Assembly (NCBI RefSeq): GCF_040822085.1
Contig: NZ_CP162006.1
Coordinates: 558,001-622,000 of the forward strand
Source: Rhodoferax sp. WC2427
GTDB lineage: Bacteria > Pseudomonadota > Gammaproteobacteria > Burkholderiales > Burkholderiaceae_C
Reading direction: 5' to 3'
DNA: 64,000 nt
The translations under genes were made by a program, and so were the position numbers. Of this stretch, positions 43,581 to 53,223 are shown in pieces. Every line of letters begins with the position of its first letter. Within the stretch, counting starts at the first letter, position 1. The notes below the pieces were generated by a model. The model saw nothing but the letters and a program-made list of their open reading frames with translations, searched no databases and was not told the DNA's origin.

Positions 43581-43613
43581 TCGCATCGTAAAAACAGGCT
43601 TTTTACGATGCGA
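43581..43613. terminator. 14-bp palindrome between nrdA and nrdB
   Basis: TCGCATCGTAAAAA and TTTTTACGATGCGA form a perfect 14-bp stem with the 5-nt loop CAGGC, 21 nt after the nrdA stop. With only five T and A/T symmetry in the stem base, it may attenuate read-through or set the nrdA:nrdB ratio. Confidence 0.75.
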
Positions 43614-43633
43614 TGGCCGATCGACCAACAGGC

Positions 43634-46558
43634 TTACTGGCAGGCTTCGCAACCCGGGTCATCGATCGCACAAAACTTGATGTCCGTGGCGGGGTTGGCG
43701 CTGAGGGTATCGGCGTTCATTTGCTGGCGGGCGGCCATGGCGGCGGTGTCAATGGTGCTCATTTTTTGGCCGGGTGCCTGCCCCGATGACACGGCGTTCA
43801 TGCGGCCTGCAGCCACGGTCGATTTCTCGACGTGGGTGGCGCTGCGGGTGCGCAGGTAGTAGGTGGTTTTCAGGCCACGCGTCCAGGCCAGTTTGTAGGT
43901 GTCGTCGAGCTTCTTGCCCGAGGCACCGGCCATGTAGATGTTCAGCGACTGGGCCTGGTCGATCCACTTCTGGCGGCGCGACGCGGCTTCCACCAGCCAG
44001 GTGGTTTCCACTTCGAATGCGGTGCGGTACAGCGCCTTGATTTCATTGGGCACGCGGTCGATGGACTGCAGCGAACCGTCAAAGTGCTTCAGGTCCATCA
44101 GCATCACGTTGTCCCACAGGCCCAGGCGTTTCAGGTCGTGCACCAGATAGCTGTTGATGACGGTGAATTCACCCGACAAATTGGACTTGACCGACAGGTT
44201 GCCGAAGCAGGGTTCGATCGACGCATCCACGCCAATGATGTTGGAAATGGTGGCGGTGGGGGCAATGGCCACGCAGTTGGAGTTGCGCATGCCGTCCGCC
44301 TGGATTTTCTGGCGCAGGCTGCCCCAGTCCAGGGTGGACGAGCGGTCCACATCCACATAGCCACCACGGGCCTGCGACAGCAGGTCCAGGGTGTCCAGCG
44401 GCAGGATGCCCTGGTCCCACAGCGAACCCTTGTAGCTGGAGTACTGGCCGCGTTCTTTGGCCAACTCGCTGGAGGCCCAGTAGGCGTAGTAGCAGATGGC
44501 TTCCATCGAGGTGTCGGCAAAGGCCACGGCGGCCTCGCTGGCGTAGGCGATACGCAGCGCGTACAGGCTGTCCTGGAAGCCCATCAAACCCAGGCCAACC
44601 GGGCGGTGCAGCATATTGGAGGTGCGGGCCTTGGTGACGGCGTAGTAGTTGATGTCGATCACGTTGTCCAGCATGCGCATGGCCGTGGTGATGGTCTTTT
44701 GCAGCTTGGCATGGTCGAGCGCGCCATTGGCAATGTGTTGCAGCAAGTTGACCGAGCCCAGGTTGCAGACGGCCGTTTCGGTGTCGCTGGTGTTCAGCGT
44801 GATTTCCGTGCACAGGTTGCTGGAGTGCACCACACCCACGTGCTGTTGGGGGCTGCGCACGTTGCAGGCATCCTTGAATGTGATCCAGGGGTGGCCGGTT
44901 TCGAACAGCATGGTCAGCATCTTGCGCCACAGGTCGCTGGCGGGCAGGGTGCGCGAAGGCTTGATTTCACCGCGCTGGGCACGGGCTTCGTAGGTCACGT
45001 AGGCGGCTTCGAATTCGGCACCGAACTTGTCGTGCAGGTCGGGCACGTTGTTAGGCGAGAACAGGGTCCAGCTACCGCCTTCCATGACGCGACGCATGAA
45101 CAGGTCGGGCACCCAGTTGGCGGTGTTCATGTCGTGGGTGCGGCGGCGGTCGTCGCCGGTGTTCTTGCGCAGCTCCAGGAACTCTTCGATGTCCAGGTGC
45201 CAGGTTTCCAGGTAGGTGCAGACTGCACCCTTGCGCTTGCCGCCCTGGTTCACGGCCACGGCGGTGTCGTTGACGACCTTCAGGAACGGCACCACGCCTT
45301 GGGATTCGCCGTTGGTGCCCTTGATGTGGCTGCCCAGGGCGCGCACACGGGTCCAGTCGTTGCCCAGGCCGCCGGCAAACTTCGACAGCAGCGCGTTTTC
45401 CTTGATGGATTCGTAGATGCCGTCCAGGTCGTCGGGCACAGTGGTCAGGTAGCAGCTGGAGAGCTGGGGCCGCAGCGTGCCGCTATTGAACAGCGTGGGC
45501 GTGCTGGACATGAAGTCGAACGACGACATCACTTCGTAGAACTCGATGGCGCGGGCTTCGCGGTTCGTCTCATTGAGCGCCAGGCCCATGGCCACGCGCA
45601 TGAAGAAGGCCTGGGGCAGCTCGATGCGGGTCTTGCGCACGTGCAGGAAGTAGCGGTCGTACAGGGTTTGCAGGCCGAGGTAGTCAAACTGCAGGTCGCG
45701 CTGGGGCTTCAGGGCGGCAGCCAACTGGGGCAGGTCGTAGGTCAGCAGGGCGGCATCCAGCAGCTCGTTGTCCACACCCTTCTGGATGTACTGGGGGAAG
45801 TAGTCCACATACTTCGCGGCCAGTTCGGCCTGCGTCAGGTCGGCACCCAGCACCTCTTTGGCGATGGTGTGCAGCAGCAGGCGGGCGGTGGCGTAGGTGT
45901 AGTCGGGATCGGTTTCGATCAGGGTGCGGGCGGCCAGGATGGCGGCCTTGTAGACCTCTTCCATGGGCACGCCGTCGTACAGGTTGCGCATGGTCTCGGC
46001 CACGATGGGCGCAGCGGTGACTTCGCTGCCCAGACCGGCGCAGGCCTGTTCGATCAGCTGTTGCAGGCGGGCGGTGTCCAGGGCTACACGTTGGCCGTCA
46101 TCCAGCACGTGCAGCACGGGGGCGGCAGGGGTCTGCTCGGCGACCTGCTTGGCGCGCTCTTGCGTGTGGCGCTCACGGTACAGCACATAGGCGCGGGCGA
46201 TTTCATGGTGGCCACCACGCATCAGGCCCAGTTCGACATTGTCTTGCACGTCTTCGATGTGGAAGGTGCCGCCACCGGGACGCGAGCGCACCAGCGCGCG
46301 CACCACGCCTTGCGTCAGCGTATCCACCACTTCGCGCACGCTGGCCGAAGCCGCGCCCTGCGTGCCATGCACGGCCAGGAAGGCTTTCATCATGGCGATG
46401 GCAATTTTGCCCGGCTCGAACGGCACCACGGCGCCGTTGCGGCGAATGATCTGGTAGTGCGCCAGCATTTCGGGGGCGCTGGTGTCACTGCGGTCGCCAG
46501 GGCGCAGGGTCGGTTGCAGCGGCGGGACGGCGGAGGGGGTGTTCAATGCAGGTTGCAT
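43634..46558 (-). CDS. nrdA: Class Ia ribonucleotide reductase, alpha subunit
   Basis: This 974-residue catalytic subunit reduces ribonucleotides. It has two N-terminal ATP-cone domains (about 35-130 and 145-240) for allosteric control, then the barrel with redox cysteines in LSSCYLTTV, SNLCTEI and TAVCNLGSVN, and the C-terminal relay pair CEACQ. I chose ATG 46558, with AAGGAAA upstream, over an open start 96 nt earlier. Paired NrdR boxes upstream fit repression at high dATP. Confidence 0.95.
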   Translation of the reverse strand: MQPALNTPSAVPPLQPTLRPGDRSDTSAPEMLAHYQIIRRNGAVVPFEPGKIAIAMMKAFLAVHGTQGAASASVREVVDTLTQGVVRALVRSRPGGGTFHIEDVQDNVELGLMRGGHHEIARAYVLYRERHTQERAKQVAEQTPAAPVLHVLDDGQRVALDTARLQQLIEQACAGLGSEVTAAPIVAETMRNLYDGVPMEEVYKAAILAARTLIETDPDYTYATARLLLHTIAKEVLGADLTQAELAAKYVDYFPQYIQKGVDNELLDAALLTYDLPQLAAALKPQRDLQFDYLGLQTLYDRYFLHVRKTRIELPQAFFMRVAMGLALNETNREARAIEFYEVMSSFDFMSSTPTLFNSGTLRPQLSSCYLTTVPDDLDGIYESIKENALLSKFAGGLGNDWTRVRALGSHIKGTNGESQGVVPFLKVVNDTAVAVNQGGKRKGAVCTYLETWHLDIEEFLELRKNTGDDRRRTHDMNTANWVPDLFMRRVMEGGSWTLFSPNNVPDLHDKFGAEFEAAYVTYEARAQRGEIKPSRTLPASDLWRKMLTMLFETGHPWITFKDACNVRSPQQHVGVVHSSNLCTEITLNTSDTETAVCNLGSVNLLQHIANGALDHAKLQKTITTAMRMLDNVIDINYYAVTKARTSNMLHRPVGLGLMGFQDSLYALRIAYASEAAVAFADTSMEAICYYAYWASSELAKERGQYSSYKGSLWDQGILPLDTLDLLSQARGGYVDVDRSSTLDWGSLRQKIQADGMRNSNCVAIAPTATISNIIGVDASIEPCFGNLSVKSNLSGEFTVINSYLVHDLKRLGLWDNVMLMDLKHFDGSLQSIDRVPNEIKALYRTAFEVETTWLVEAASRRQKWIDQAQSLNIYMAGASGKKLDDTYKLAWTRGLKTTYYLRTRSATHVEKSTVAAGRMNAVSSGQAPGQKMSTIDTAAMAARQQMNADTLSANPATDIKFCAIDDPGCEACQ

Positions 46559-46684
46559 GGTTTCCTTGGGGGGGCTGACGGTAGGAGTGAAATGGGCGGG
46601 CTGAAACTGGCGAGGGATCTCTGCAAAAAGCAAGAAAGAACCCCTCGATGCCATGGAATGGGGGGACTTTGCAATGCAAGTCAG

Positions 46685-46732
46685 ACACTATATATAGGGT
46701 CTGAACTCAATTCAAGCCACTACCGCTAGTGT
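46685..46732 (-). promoter_or_regulatory. Paired NrdR boxes before nrdA
   Basis: Two 16-bp sites match the NrdR box: ACACTATATATAGGGT at 46685-46700 and CCACTACCGCTAGTGT at 46717-46732, with starts 32 bp apart (three helical turns), the standard spacing. NrdR represses ribonucleotide reductase genes. The first site overlaps a TATA-rich probable -10. The rest of 46733-46934 up to the ampD stop holds nothing I can identify. Confidence 0.75.
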
Positions 46733-46934
46733 ATCTCGGCCTGGATGGCGACTGTGGCCGGGGGGCTTTGCAGACCAGGCGATGGCAATCGCCCGGTAAG
46801 CGTTGTCCCATCAGGCAGGCGGTATGCGCACCCAGTAAACAAGCGGCTTGGCGGGGCATTTGCCCTGCAAAACGGCGTAATGCCTGGCTTTTGCGTTGCG
46901 GGGGCTGCGCCAAAGGGCCTGCATTGTTACATTT

Positions 46935-47546
46935 TTATTTTTGGACTTCCGGTGGAAAGCAACGCGCGTCCCAGCCAGTGCCGCGCTGCACGGTCTGCCA
47001 GCTGAATCCGGCCCCTGGATCGTGCTTGCGGCCCGGCGCGATGTGCTCGTGGCCTGCCACATGGCGGATGGGGTAGGCGGGCACCAGCGCGGCCAGCAGG
47101 CTGACCAGGGTGTCGTACTGTTCCGGTTCAAAGGGCTGGCCCTCCAGGCCTTCGAGTTCGATGCCGATGGAGTCGTCGTTGCAGTTGCTGCGGCCCCGGT
47201 ACTGCGAGGCACCGGCATGCCAGGCCCGGTCGTCGGCACTGACGAACTGCCACAGCTCGCCCTGGCGGCGGATATAGAAGTGGGCCGATACTTGCAGGCC
47301 GCGGATGCTTTCAAAGTACGGGTGGGCGCTCCAGTCCAGGGTGTTGCCAAACAGGGCCTGCACCTGGTCACCGCCGTATTGGCCCGGCGGCAGGCTGATG
47401 GAATGCACCACCACCAGGTCGGTGCGCGCACCAGTGGGCCGGAGGCCGAAGTTGGGCGACGGCTGTGGGTGCGCAAACCGATACCAGCCATTGCGCCACA
47501 GCGGGGCTTGCGGTGTGCGCGGTGTCTCAGAGGTCTTGGGGTTCAT
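46935..47546 (-). CDS. ampD: 1,6-anhydro-N-acetylmuramyl-L-alanine amidase AmpD
   Basis: This 203-residue cytoplasmic zinc amidase frees the peptide from recycled anhydro-muropeptides. The N-terminal VVHSISLPP (first zinc His), AHFYI, and the C-terminal HVAGHEHIAPGRKHDPG (His and Asp) are conserved. It lies downstream of pilR, overlapping it by 20 nt. Confidence 0.93.
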   Translation of the reverse strand: MNPKTSETPRTPQAPLWRNGWYRFAHPQPSPNFGLRPTGARTDLVVVHSISLPPGQYGGDQVQALFGNTLDWSAHPYFESIRGLQVSAHFYIRRQGELWQFVSADDRAWHAGASQYRGRSNCNDDSIGIELEGLEGQPFEPEQYDTLVSLLAALVPAYPIRHVAGHEHIAPGRKHDPGAGFSWQTVQRGTGWDARCFPPEVQK

Positions 47547-48978
47547 TGTCTTGCGGGGTGGCGATGTTCAGGCGCTCAATGCGGTAGCGGATCTGGCGCA
47601 GGCTCAGGCCCAGGCGTTGGGCCGTGGCGGTGCGGTTGAAGCCGGTGTCCAGCAGCACCTTGACCAGAATCTCGCGCTCCTGCTGGTCCAGAAAGGCCTG
47701 CAGGTCGCTGGGGATCTCGGCGCAGGGCGCGGCAGCCGCCAGCAGGCTGCTCTGCGCCAGCGGTGTGGGCTCGGTGGCATCAAAGTCGGCATTGAAATCG
47801 ACGTGTAAGGCATCGCCGTCACCCATGGCCACGGCGCGGTGCAGCAGGTTTTCCAGCTCGCGCACATTGCCGCTCAGCGGATGGCTGGCCAGTTGCGCCA
47901 GCAGTTCGGGTGACAGCAGCGGCACCGGCATGCCGGACTCCAGGGCGATGCGGGCCAGCAGTGCCTCGCACAGCGCGGGCAGATCGCCCCGGCGCTCACG
48001 CAGCGGGGGCACGGCGATTTCAATCACATTCAGCCGGTAGTACAGGTCTTGCCGGAAGCGGCCGGCCTTCACATCGGCGGCCAGGTCCTTGTGGGTGGCG
48101 CTGACGATGCGCACGTCCACCGCGTCCTCCTGGGTGGAGCCCAGCGGGCGCACACTGCGCTCCTGGATGGCGCGCAGCAGCTTGGACTGCATGGCCAGCG
48201 GCAGGTCGCCAATCTCGTCCAGAAACAGCGTGCCGTCGCGGGCCGCCTGGAAGTAGCCCTGCCGGTCTTGCAGTGCGCCGGTGTACGAGCCCTTCTTGGC
48301 CCCAAAGAACTCCGCCTCCAGCAGGTTCTCGGGGATGGCGCTGCAGTTCACCGCCACCAGCGGCCCGGCGGCGCGGTGGCTGTTGGCGTGCAGGGCCTGG
48401 GCCACCAATTCCTTGCCGGTGCCCGATTCGCCGCGCACCAGCACCGGTGCCATGCTGCGCGCCACTTTCACGATGCGCTGCTTGACGCCTTGCATGGCCT
48501 CCGAGCTTCCTACCAATTTTTGTAGCGCTCCCTGCCCACCAGATAAGCGCAAGGAGGCTTTTTCGTTAGTAGTTGCGGCGCGTGCGGACTGGCTGGTGTC
48601 CTGGATGGCCGAGGCCACCACGGCACGGAATTGTTTCAAATCCACCGGCTTGGTCAGGTAGTCGAAGGCCCCGGCCTTCAGCGCCTCGACCGCGTTCTCG
48701 GCCGAGCCATAGGCGGTCATGACGATGACGCGCTCTGGCCGCTGCTGGGCTTTCAGGCCATGCAGCAGGGCCAGGCCCAGGCCGTCGGGCAGGCGCATGT
48801 CGGTGATCACCACGTCAAACCGCTTGCGCTCCAGCAGTGCGCGGGCTTCCTGCAGGTCGGCGGCGGTGTCGATGCGGTAGCCCTCGCGCAGCAAGGTCAG
48901 CTCGTACAGCATGCGCAGGTCGGGCTCGTCGTCCACCACCAGGACGGATGCTGCCAAGATTGAAGGGGGCTGGGCCAT
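47527..48978 (-). CDS. pilR: Sigma-54-dependent response regulator PilR
   Basis: This 483-residue regulator, paired with PilS, activates type IV pilus genes in related bacteria. It has a receiver (Asp in VVITDMRLPDG), an AAA+ sigma-54 domain with GESGTGKELVAQA and a GSYTGA loop (a Tyr variant of GAFTGA), and a Fis-type C-terminus (NRTATAQRLGLSLRQIRYRI). A segment of about 17 residues between receiver and AAA+ (NEKASLRLSGGQGALQK) is encoded by a dispersed-repeat copy. The stop overlaps ampD. Confidence 0.9.
   Translation of the reverse strand: MAQPPSILAASVLVVDDEPDLRMLYELTLLREGYRIDTAADLQEARALLERKRFDVVITDMRLPDGLGLALLHGLKAQQRPERVIVMTAYGSAENAVEALKAGAFDYLTKPVDLKQFRAVVASAIQDTSQSARAATTNEKASLRLSGGQGALQKLVGSSEAMQGVKQRIVKVARSMAPVLVRGESGTGKELVAQALHANSHRAAGPLVAVNCSAIPENLLEAEFFGAKKGSYTGALQDRQGYFQAARDGTLFLDEIGDLPLAMQSKLLRAIQERSVRPLGSTQEDAVDVRIVSATHKDLAADVKAGRFRQDLYYRLNVIEIAVPPLRERRGDLPALCEALLARIALESGMPVPLLSPELLAQLASHPLSGNVRELENLLHRAVAMGDGDALHVDFNADFDATEPTPLAQSSLLAAAAPCAEIPSDLQAFLDQQEREILVKVLLDTGFNRTATAQRLGLSLRQIRYRIERLNIATPQDNEPQDL
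48514..48577 (+). repeat. Dispersed three-part repeat, copy inside pilR
   Basis: Plus-strand copy: AATTTTTGTAGC arm, a diverged CCC...GATAAGCGC hairpin, AAGGAGGCTTTTT tail. It is antisense to pilR and translated in frame within the inter-domain linker. Confidence 0.55.
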
Positions 48979-48989
48979 AGGTAGATGGG

Positions 48990-50696
48990 TCAGACCGGTT
49001 GGATGTCAAAAGGGCGCGCCACCAGGGTGCTCGGCTTGGGCGGACGAAACTGCACAAAAAACTCGTTGCCCTGCACCGCCAGGCCGCCGCGCTCGCGGCT
49101 GGTGCGCTGGTAGCCGATGCTGGCGCGGTGGCGTTCGCACAGTTCCCGGCAAATATACAGACCCAAACCGCTGGATCGGCTCTCTGAGCTGAAAAAAGGC
49201 TCGAACAGGTGCTGCTCCACCGTGTGCTCCATCGGCGGGCCATCGCTCCATACCAGCAGGCTGGATTGGCGGCTGGGCAGCAGCCGGGTGCCAACCTGGA
49301 CGGCCCCCACCTGCCCGCTCTCGTAGCGCAGGGCGTTGTCGAGCAGATTGACCAGCACGCGGCGCAGGTGGTCGGGATCAAAGTCCACCGGCAAACCCAG
49401 GGTGCCCAGCACCACCTGCACCTTGCGCCGGGCCGGGTCCTGTTGCAACCAGTCGCGGCAGATGCTGTCCACCGCCTCGTCCAGCTTGATTTGCAAGGGC
49501 GCGCTGTGGAGCCCGGAGCGCACCGGCACCCGGGCAATCTCCAGCACCTCGTCGACAATTTTGGCCAGGCGCTGGGCGTTGTGCCGCACCATGGTGGTCA
49601 GCCGCTGCTGCGCCGGGTCGCTAAGTTCCTCTTCCAGCAGGGCGTTGGCCTGGGTGATGGCCGCCAGCGGGTTGCGGATTTCATGGGCCACGGCGGCCGA
49701 CATGCGGCCCATGGCGGCCATTTTTTCGGTGCGCAGCCGGGCCTCCATTTCGCGCAGATCGTGCAGAAACATCACGCACAGGCTGTCGGTCTGCCCCTCG
49801 ATGGCCTCCGTCATGCGGGTGCGCACCCGCACCCGGCGCGGGCTGCGGCCGGTGTGCTGGATGCGGATGTCGGCCTGCTGCGGGTTGTCTTCGGCAAAGG
49901 TCTTTTGCGCCAGCGCCAGCAGCGCCTGCCAACCGGGCTGGCTACCCAGCTGCAACGGTGCCAGACCCTGGCGGCTGTCGGTGCCCAGCAGCAGACGGGC
50001 CGCCGGGTTGGCCGCACGGGTGCTGCCGCTGGCATCGACCACCAGCACGCCATCGGTCAGGGTTTCGATCACCAGCTCGTTGACCCGGGTTTGCAGCTGC
50101 GCGTCTTGCTGGCTGCGCTGCGCCAGCTGCTCTTCGCGCTCCAGCCGGGCGGCCAGCTGGTTGACCAGAAAAGCCGCCACAAAATAGCCCATGCCGGTCA
50201 GGCCGCTTTGCATGAAAAGGGCGGCTTCGTCACCCGCCTGGCGGGTGTACAGCTTCCAGATGTCCAGCAGCAGCAGCAGCAGGGTCATGCCGGCCGCCGT
50301 GCCCAGGGCGATGGCGCGCCGGCCCAGCACGGCGGCCAGCAGCACCGGCAGGCCCAGCAGCGGGCTGTAATTGACGCTGCCACCCGACTGCATGAGCTGC
50401 AGGGTGGAGAACACCAGGGCGTCCACCCCCACCGTGCCGATCCAGAAGCGTTTGGCGGGTTGCTCGGAGTGGCTGGGCCGCCCGGTCAGGCGCAGTGTCA
50501 GGGCGCTGGCCAGGTAGCCGCTGCAAAACAGCAGCAGCCAGGGCGACACGGCCTGGCCCAATGCCAGCAGCGCGCCATGCCAGACCAGAATGGCCAGGGC
50601 AATCGTCACCCGGGCCGTCATGAAGCCGTACCAAATCCGCGCCAGGGCGAGCGGGTCGGGCTCTGCCAAGTGCGCGGCGGGGCTGGCGGGCGTCAC
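48990..50696 (-). CDS. pilS: Sensor histidine kinase PilS
   Basis: This 568-residue membrane kinase phosphorylates PilR. The N-terminal 200 residues hold five or six membrane helices (such as ARVTIALAILVWHGALLAL), followed by a PAS-like region, an H-box VAHEIRNPLAAITQANALLEE and a HATPase with NLLDNALRY and SSGLGLYICREL. I chose GTG 50696, overlapping the PP0621 stop (GTGA); an open frame extends upstream only through that gene. Confidence 0.88.
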   Translation of the reverse strand: MTPASPAAHLAEPDPLALARIWYGFMTARVTIALAILVWHGALLALGQAVSPWLLLFCSGYLASALTLRLTGRPSHSEQPAKRFWIGTVGVDALVFSTLQLMQSGGSVNYSPLLGLPVLLAAVLGRRAIALGTAAGMTLLLLLLDIWKLYTRQAGDEAALFMQSGLTGMGYFVAAFLVNQLAARLEREEQLAQRSQQDAQLQTRVNELVIETLTDGVLVVDASGSTRAANPAARLLLGTDSRQGLAPLQLGSQPGWQALLALAQKTFAEDNPQQADIRIQHTGRSPRRVRVRTRMTEAIEGQTDSLCVMFLHDLREMEARLRTEKMAAMGRMSAAVAHEIRNPLAAITQANALLEEELSDPAQQRLTTMVRHNAQRLAKIVDEVLEIARVPVRSGLHSAPLQIKLDEAVDSICRDWLQQDPARRKVQVVLGTLGLPVDFDPDHLRRVLVNLLDNALRYESGQVGAVQVGTRLLPSRQSSLLVWSDGPPMEHTVEQHLFEPFFSSESRSSGLGLYICRELCERHRASIGYQRTSRERGGLAVQGNEFFVQFRPPKPSTLVARPFDIQPV

Positions 50697-50914
50697 CGTG
50701 GGGCCTGCTCCGCCTGCGCGCGGTGGGCCGGGCTGCAGTAGACGCCATGCGCAGTGGTCAGGGCCTCGGTTTGCGGCAACAGCAGGCCGCACACCTTGCA
50801 GGGCACCATTTCCTGCAATGCCTGGGTGGGCTTGGAGGGTTTGGCGGGGGGCCGCCGCGAGCGCCACAGCCACACGCCCAGCAACACGGCCAGCAAGACG
50901 ATCAGCAACTTCAT
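50693..50914 (-). CDS. PP0621-family small membrane protein
   Basis: This 73-residue protein has one N-terminal membrane helix (LLIVLLAVLLGVWLW), a basic Pro-rich linker and a C-terminal CKVCGLLLPQTEAL...YCSPAH segment that may bind zinc. It sits between ccsA and pilS with 4-nt overlaps at both ends (ATGA and GTGA). Function is unknown. Confidence 0.85.
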   Translation of the reverse strand: MKLLIVLLAVLLGVWLWRSRRPPAKPSKPTQALQEMVPCKVCGLLLPQTEALTTAHGVYCSPAHRAQAEQAPR

Positions 50915-51711
50915 GTGACCCGCCCCAGCACCACTTCCAGCACAAAACGCGAGCCCACATAGCCCAGCAGCAGCAGCCCGGCCCCGGCATACAGCACCCG
51001 CACGGCCTTGCGGCCACGCCACCCAAAGCGGCTGCGGCCCAGCAGCAGCACCGCAAAGGTCAGCCAGGACAGCACCGAAAACACGGTTTTGTGGCTCCAC
51101 TTCCAGCCGTGGATGCCGTAGAGCTGTTCGCCAAACAGCCAGCCCACCAGCAGCGTGGCCGACAGCAGCACAAAGCCCGCGCTCACCAGCCGAAACGTCA
51201 GCCGCTCCAGCGTCAGCAGCGGGATGCCACTGGGCGAGTCGGCCGCCAGGCGCATCTGGCGTTCGGCCCGGGTCATCAGCCAGGCATGCAGTACCGCCGC
51301 CGCAAACAGTCCATACGAGGCAATGCCCAGCGCCCAGTGCAGCGGCAGCCAGGGCGAGGCCATCTCGTGCAGCGGCGTGCCCGGAAACAGCAGCGCCAGC
51401 AGCACCGCCACCGCACCCAGCCCGGCCAGTGCCCAGCGGGCCCGCAGTTGCGGGAACACATGGCTTTCCACTGCGTACACCGTCAGTACGAGCCAGGCCG
51501 TGACCGACAGCGCCGGGGCAAAGCCAAACCGTGGCGGCGTGCCAAACAGGCCCAGGCTCAGCACCAGGGCGTGCAGCAACCAGGCCAGCCACAGGGCCCC
51601 CCGGCTGGCGCGCATGCTCAGGGCACCGGCGCCCACGGCAGGCACGGCATAGGCCAGTGCCGTGGCGGCAAACAGCAGCACGGTGGCCAGGGGCGCGGTC
51701 GTTAAAATCAT
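50911..51711 (-). CDS. Cytochrome c assembly (CcsA/YpjD-like) membrane protein
   Basis: This 266-residue integral membrane protein has about eight helices and the CcsA-type segments LPLHWALGIASYGLFAAAVLHAW and SHKTVFSVLSWLTFAVLL, with conserved His in LHWAL and WSHKT. The YpjD subgroup usually lies beside ffh as here; its precise role is unclear. It is divergent from ffh. Confidence 0.85.
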   Translation of the reverse strand: MILTTAPLATVLLFAATALAYAVPAVGAGALSMRASRGALWLAWLLHALVLSLGLFGTPPRFGFAPALSVTAWLVLTVYAVESHVFPQLRARWALAGLGAVAVLLALLFPGTPLHEMASPWLPLHWALGIASYGLFAAAVLHAWLMTRAERQMRLAADSPSGIPLLTLERLTFRLVSAGFVLLSATLLVGWLFGEQLYGIHGWKWSHKTVFSVLSWLTFAVLLLGRSRFGWRGRKAVRVLYAGAGLLLLGYVGSRFVLEVVLGRVT

Positions 51712-51834
51712 GGGCGAAGTTTAGCGTTTCACCCTTTCCCCTTTTTTCGCCCACCTAACTTTCATGGACTCGGGTGCAGGGCACCCCGAGCCACGACAGT
51801 CGTTTCACGTTAACCCTCCCCGGACACTTCTTTT

Positions 51835-53208
51835 ATGGCCTCCGCTCTTACCGACAAACTCTCCCGCCTGGTCAAGGAAATCCGGGGCCAGGCCCGCATC
51901 ACCGAGTCCAACGTGGCCGACATGCTGCGCGAAGTGCGCATGGCCCTGCTGGAGGCCGACGTGGCCCTGCCGGTGGTGCGCGACTTCATTGCGCGGGTGA
52001 AAGAAAAAGCCCTGGGCCAGGAGGTGATGGGTTCGCTGTCGCCCGGCCAGGCGCTGGTGGGCATCGTCAACCGCGAACTCAGCCGCACCATGGGCGAAGG
52101 CGTCAGCGACATCAACCTGGCCACCCAGCCGCCCGCCGTGATCCTGATGGCCGGTCTGCAGGGCGCGGGTAAAACCACCACCACCGCCAAGCTGGCCAAG
52201 CACCTGATCGAGAAGCGCAAGAAGAAGGTGCTCACCGTGTCGGGCGACGTGTACCGCCCGGCCGCCATCGAGCAGCTGAAGATGGTTACCAAGCAGGCCG
52301 GGGCCGAGTGGTTCCCCAGCACGCCCGACCAGAAGCCGCTGGACATTGCCGCCGCCGCCATCGACTACGCCCGCAAACACTATTTTGATGTGCTGCTGGT
52401 CGACACCGCGGGCCGCCTGGCCATTGACGAAGTGCTGATGCGCGAAATCAAGGACCTGCACGCCTTCCTCAAACCCGTCGAAACCCTGTTCGTGGTCGAT
52501 GCCATGCAGGGCCAGGACGCGATCAACACCGCCAAGGCCTTCTCCGATGCGCTGCCGCTCACCGGCATCATCCTCACCAAGACCGACGGCGACTCGCGCG
52601 GCGGTGCGGCCCTGTCGGTGCGCCACGTCACCGGCGTGCCCATCAAGTTTGCCGGTACCAGCGAAAAGATCGACGGCCTGGAGGTGTTCGATGCCGAACG
52701 CCACGCCGGGCGGGTGCTGGGCATGGGCGACATCCTGGCCCTGGTCGAGCAGGTCACCGCCGGTGTCGACATGGCGGCGGCGCAAAAGCTGGCCGCTAAG
52801 GTCAAAAGCGGCGAAAGCTTCGACCTGAACGACTTCCTCAGCCAGATCCAGCAGATGAAGCAAATGGGCGGCCTGTCCAGCCTGATGGACAAACTGCCCG
52901 CCCAGATGGCCGCCAAGGCCGGCTCCATGGACATGGACAAGGCCGAGCGCGACATCCGCCGCAAGGAAGGCATCATCTACAGCATGACCCCGCTGGAGCG
53001 CCGCAAGCCCGACCTCATCAAAGCCACCCGCAAACGGCGCATCGCCGCCGGTGCCGGCGTCCAGGTGCAAGAGGTCAACCGCATGCTCAACGAGTTCAGC
53101 CAGATGCAGGACATGATGAAGAAGATGAAGGGCGGCGGCATGATGAAGATGATCAAGCGCATGGGCGGCATGAAGGGCCTGGGTGGCGGCGGCATGCCCA
53201 AGTTCTAG
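51835..53208 (+). CDS. ffh: Signal recognition particle protein Ffh
   Basis: This 457-residue SRP GTPase binds signal peptides and 4.5S RNA. It has N and G domains (GLQGAGKTTTTAKLAKHL, DTAGRL, TKTDGDSRGGAA) and the methionine-rich M domain (QIQQMKQMGGLSSLMDKL...RRKEGIIYSMTPLERRKP). Length and end match Ffh. The next 420 bp contain no complete gene. Confidence 0.98.
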   Translation: MASALTDKLSRLVKEIRGQARITESNVADMLREVRMALLEADVALPVVRDFIARVKEKALGQEVMGSLSPGQALVGIVNRELSRTMGEGVSDINLATQPPAVILMAGLQGAGKTTTTAKLAKHLIEKRKKKVLTVSGDVYRPAAIEQLKMVTKQAGAEWFPSTPDQKPLDIAAAAIDYARKHYFDVLLVDTAGRLAIDEVLMREIKDLHAFLKPVETLFVVDAMQGQDAINTAKAFSDALPLTGIILTKTDGDSRGGAALSVRHVTGVPIKFAGTSEKIDGLEVFDAERHAGRVLGMGDILALVEQVTAGVDMAAAQKLAAKVKSGESFDLNDFLSQIQQMKQMGGLSSLMDKLPAQMAAKAGSMDMDKAERDIRRKEGIIYSMTPLERRKPDLIKATRKRRIAAGAGVQVQEVNRMLNEFSQMQDMMKKMKGGGMMKMIKRMGGMKGLGGGGMPKF

Positions 53209-53223
53209 GCATCTCTTCTTACT

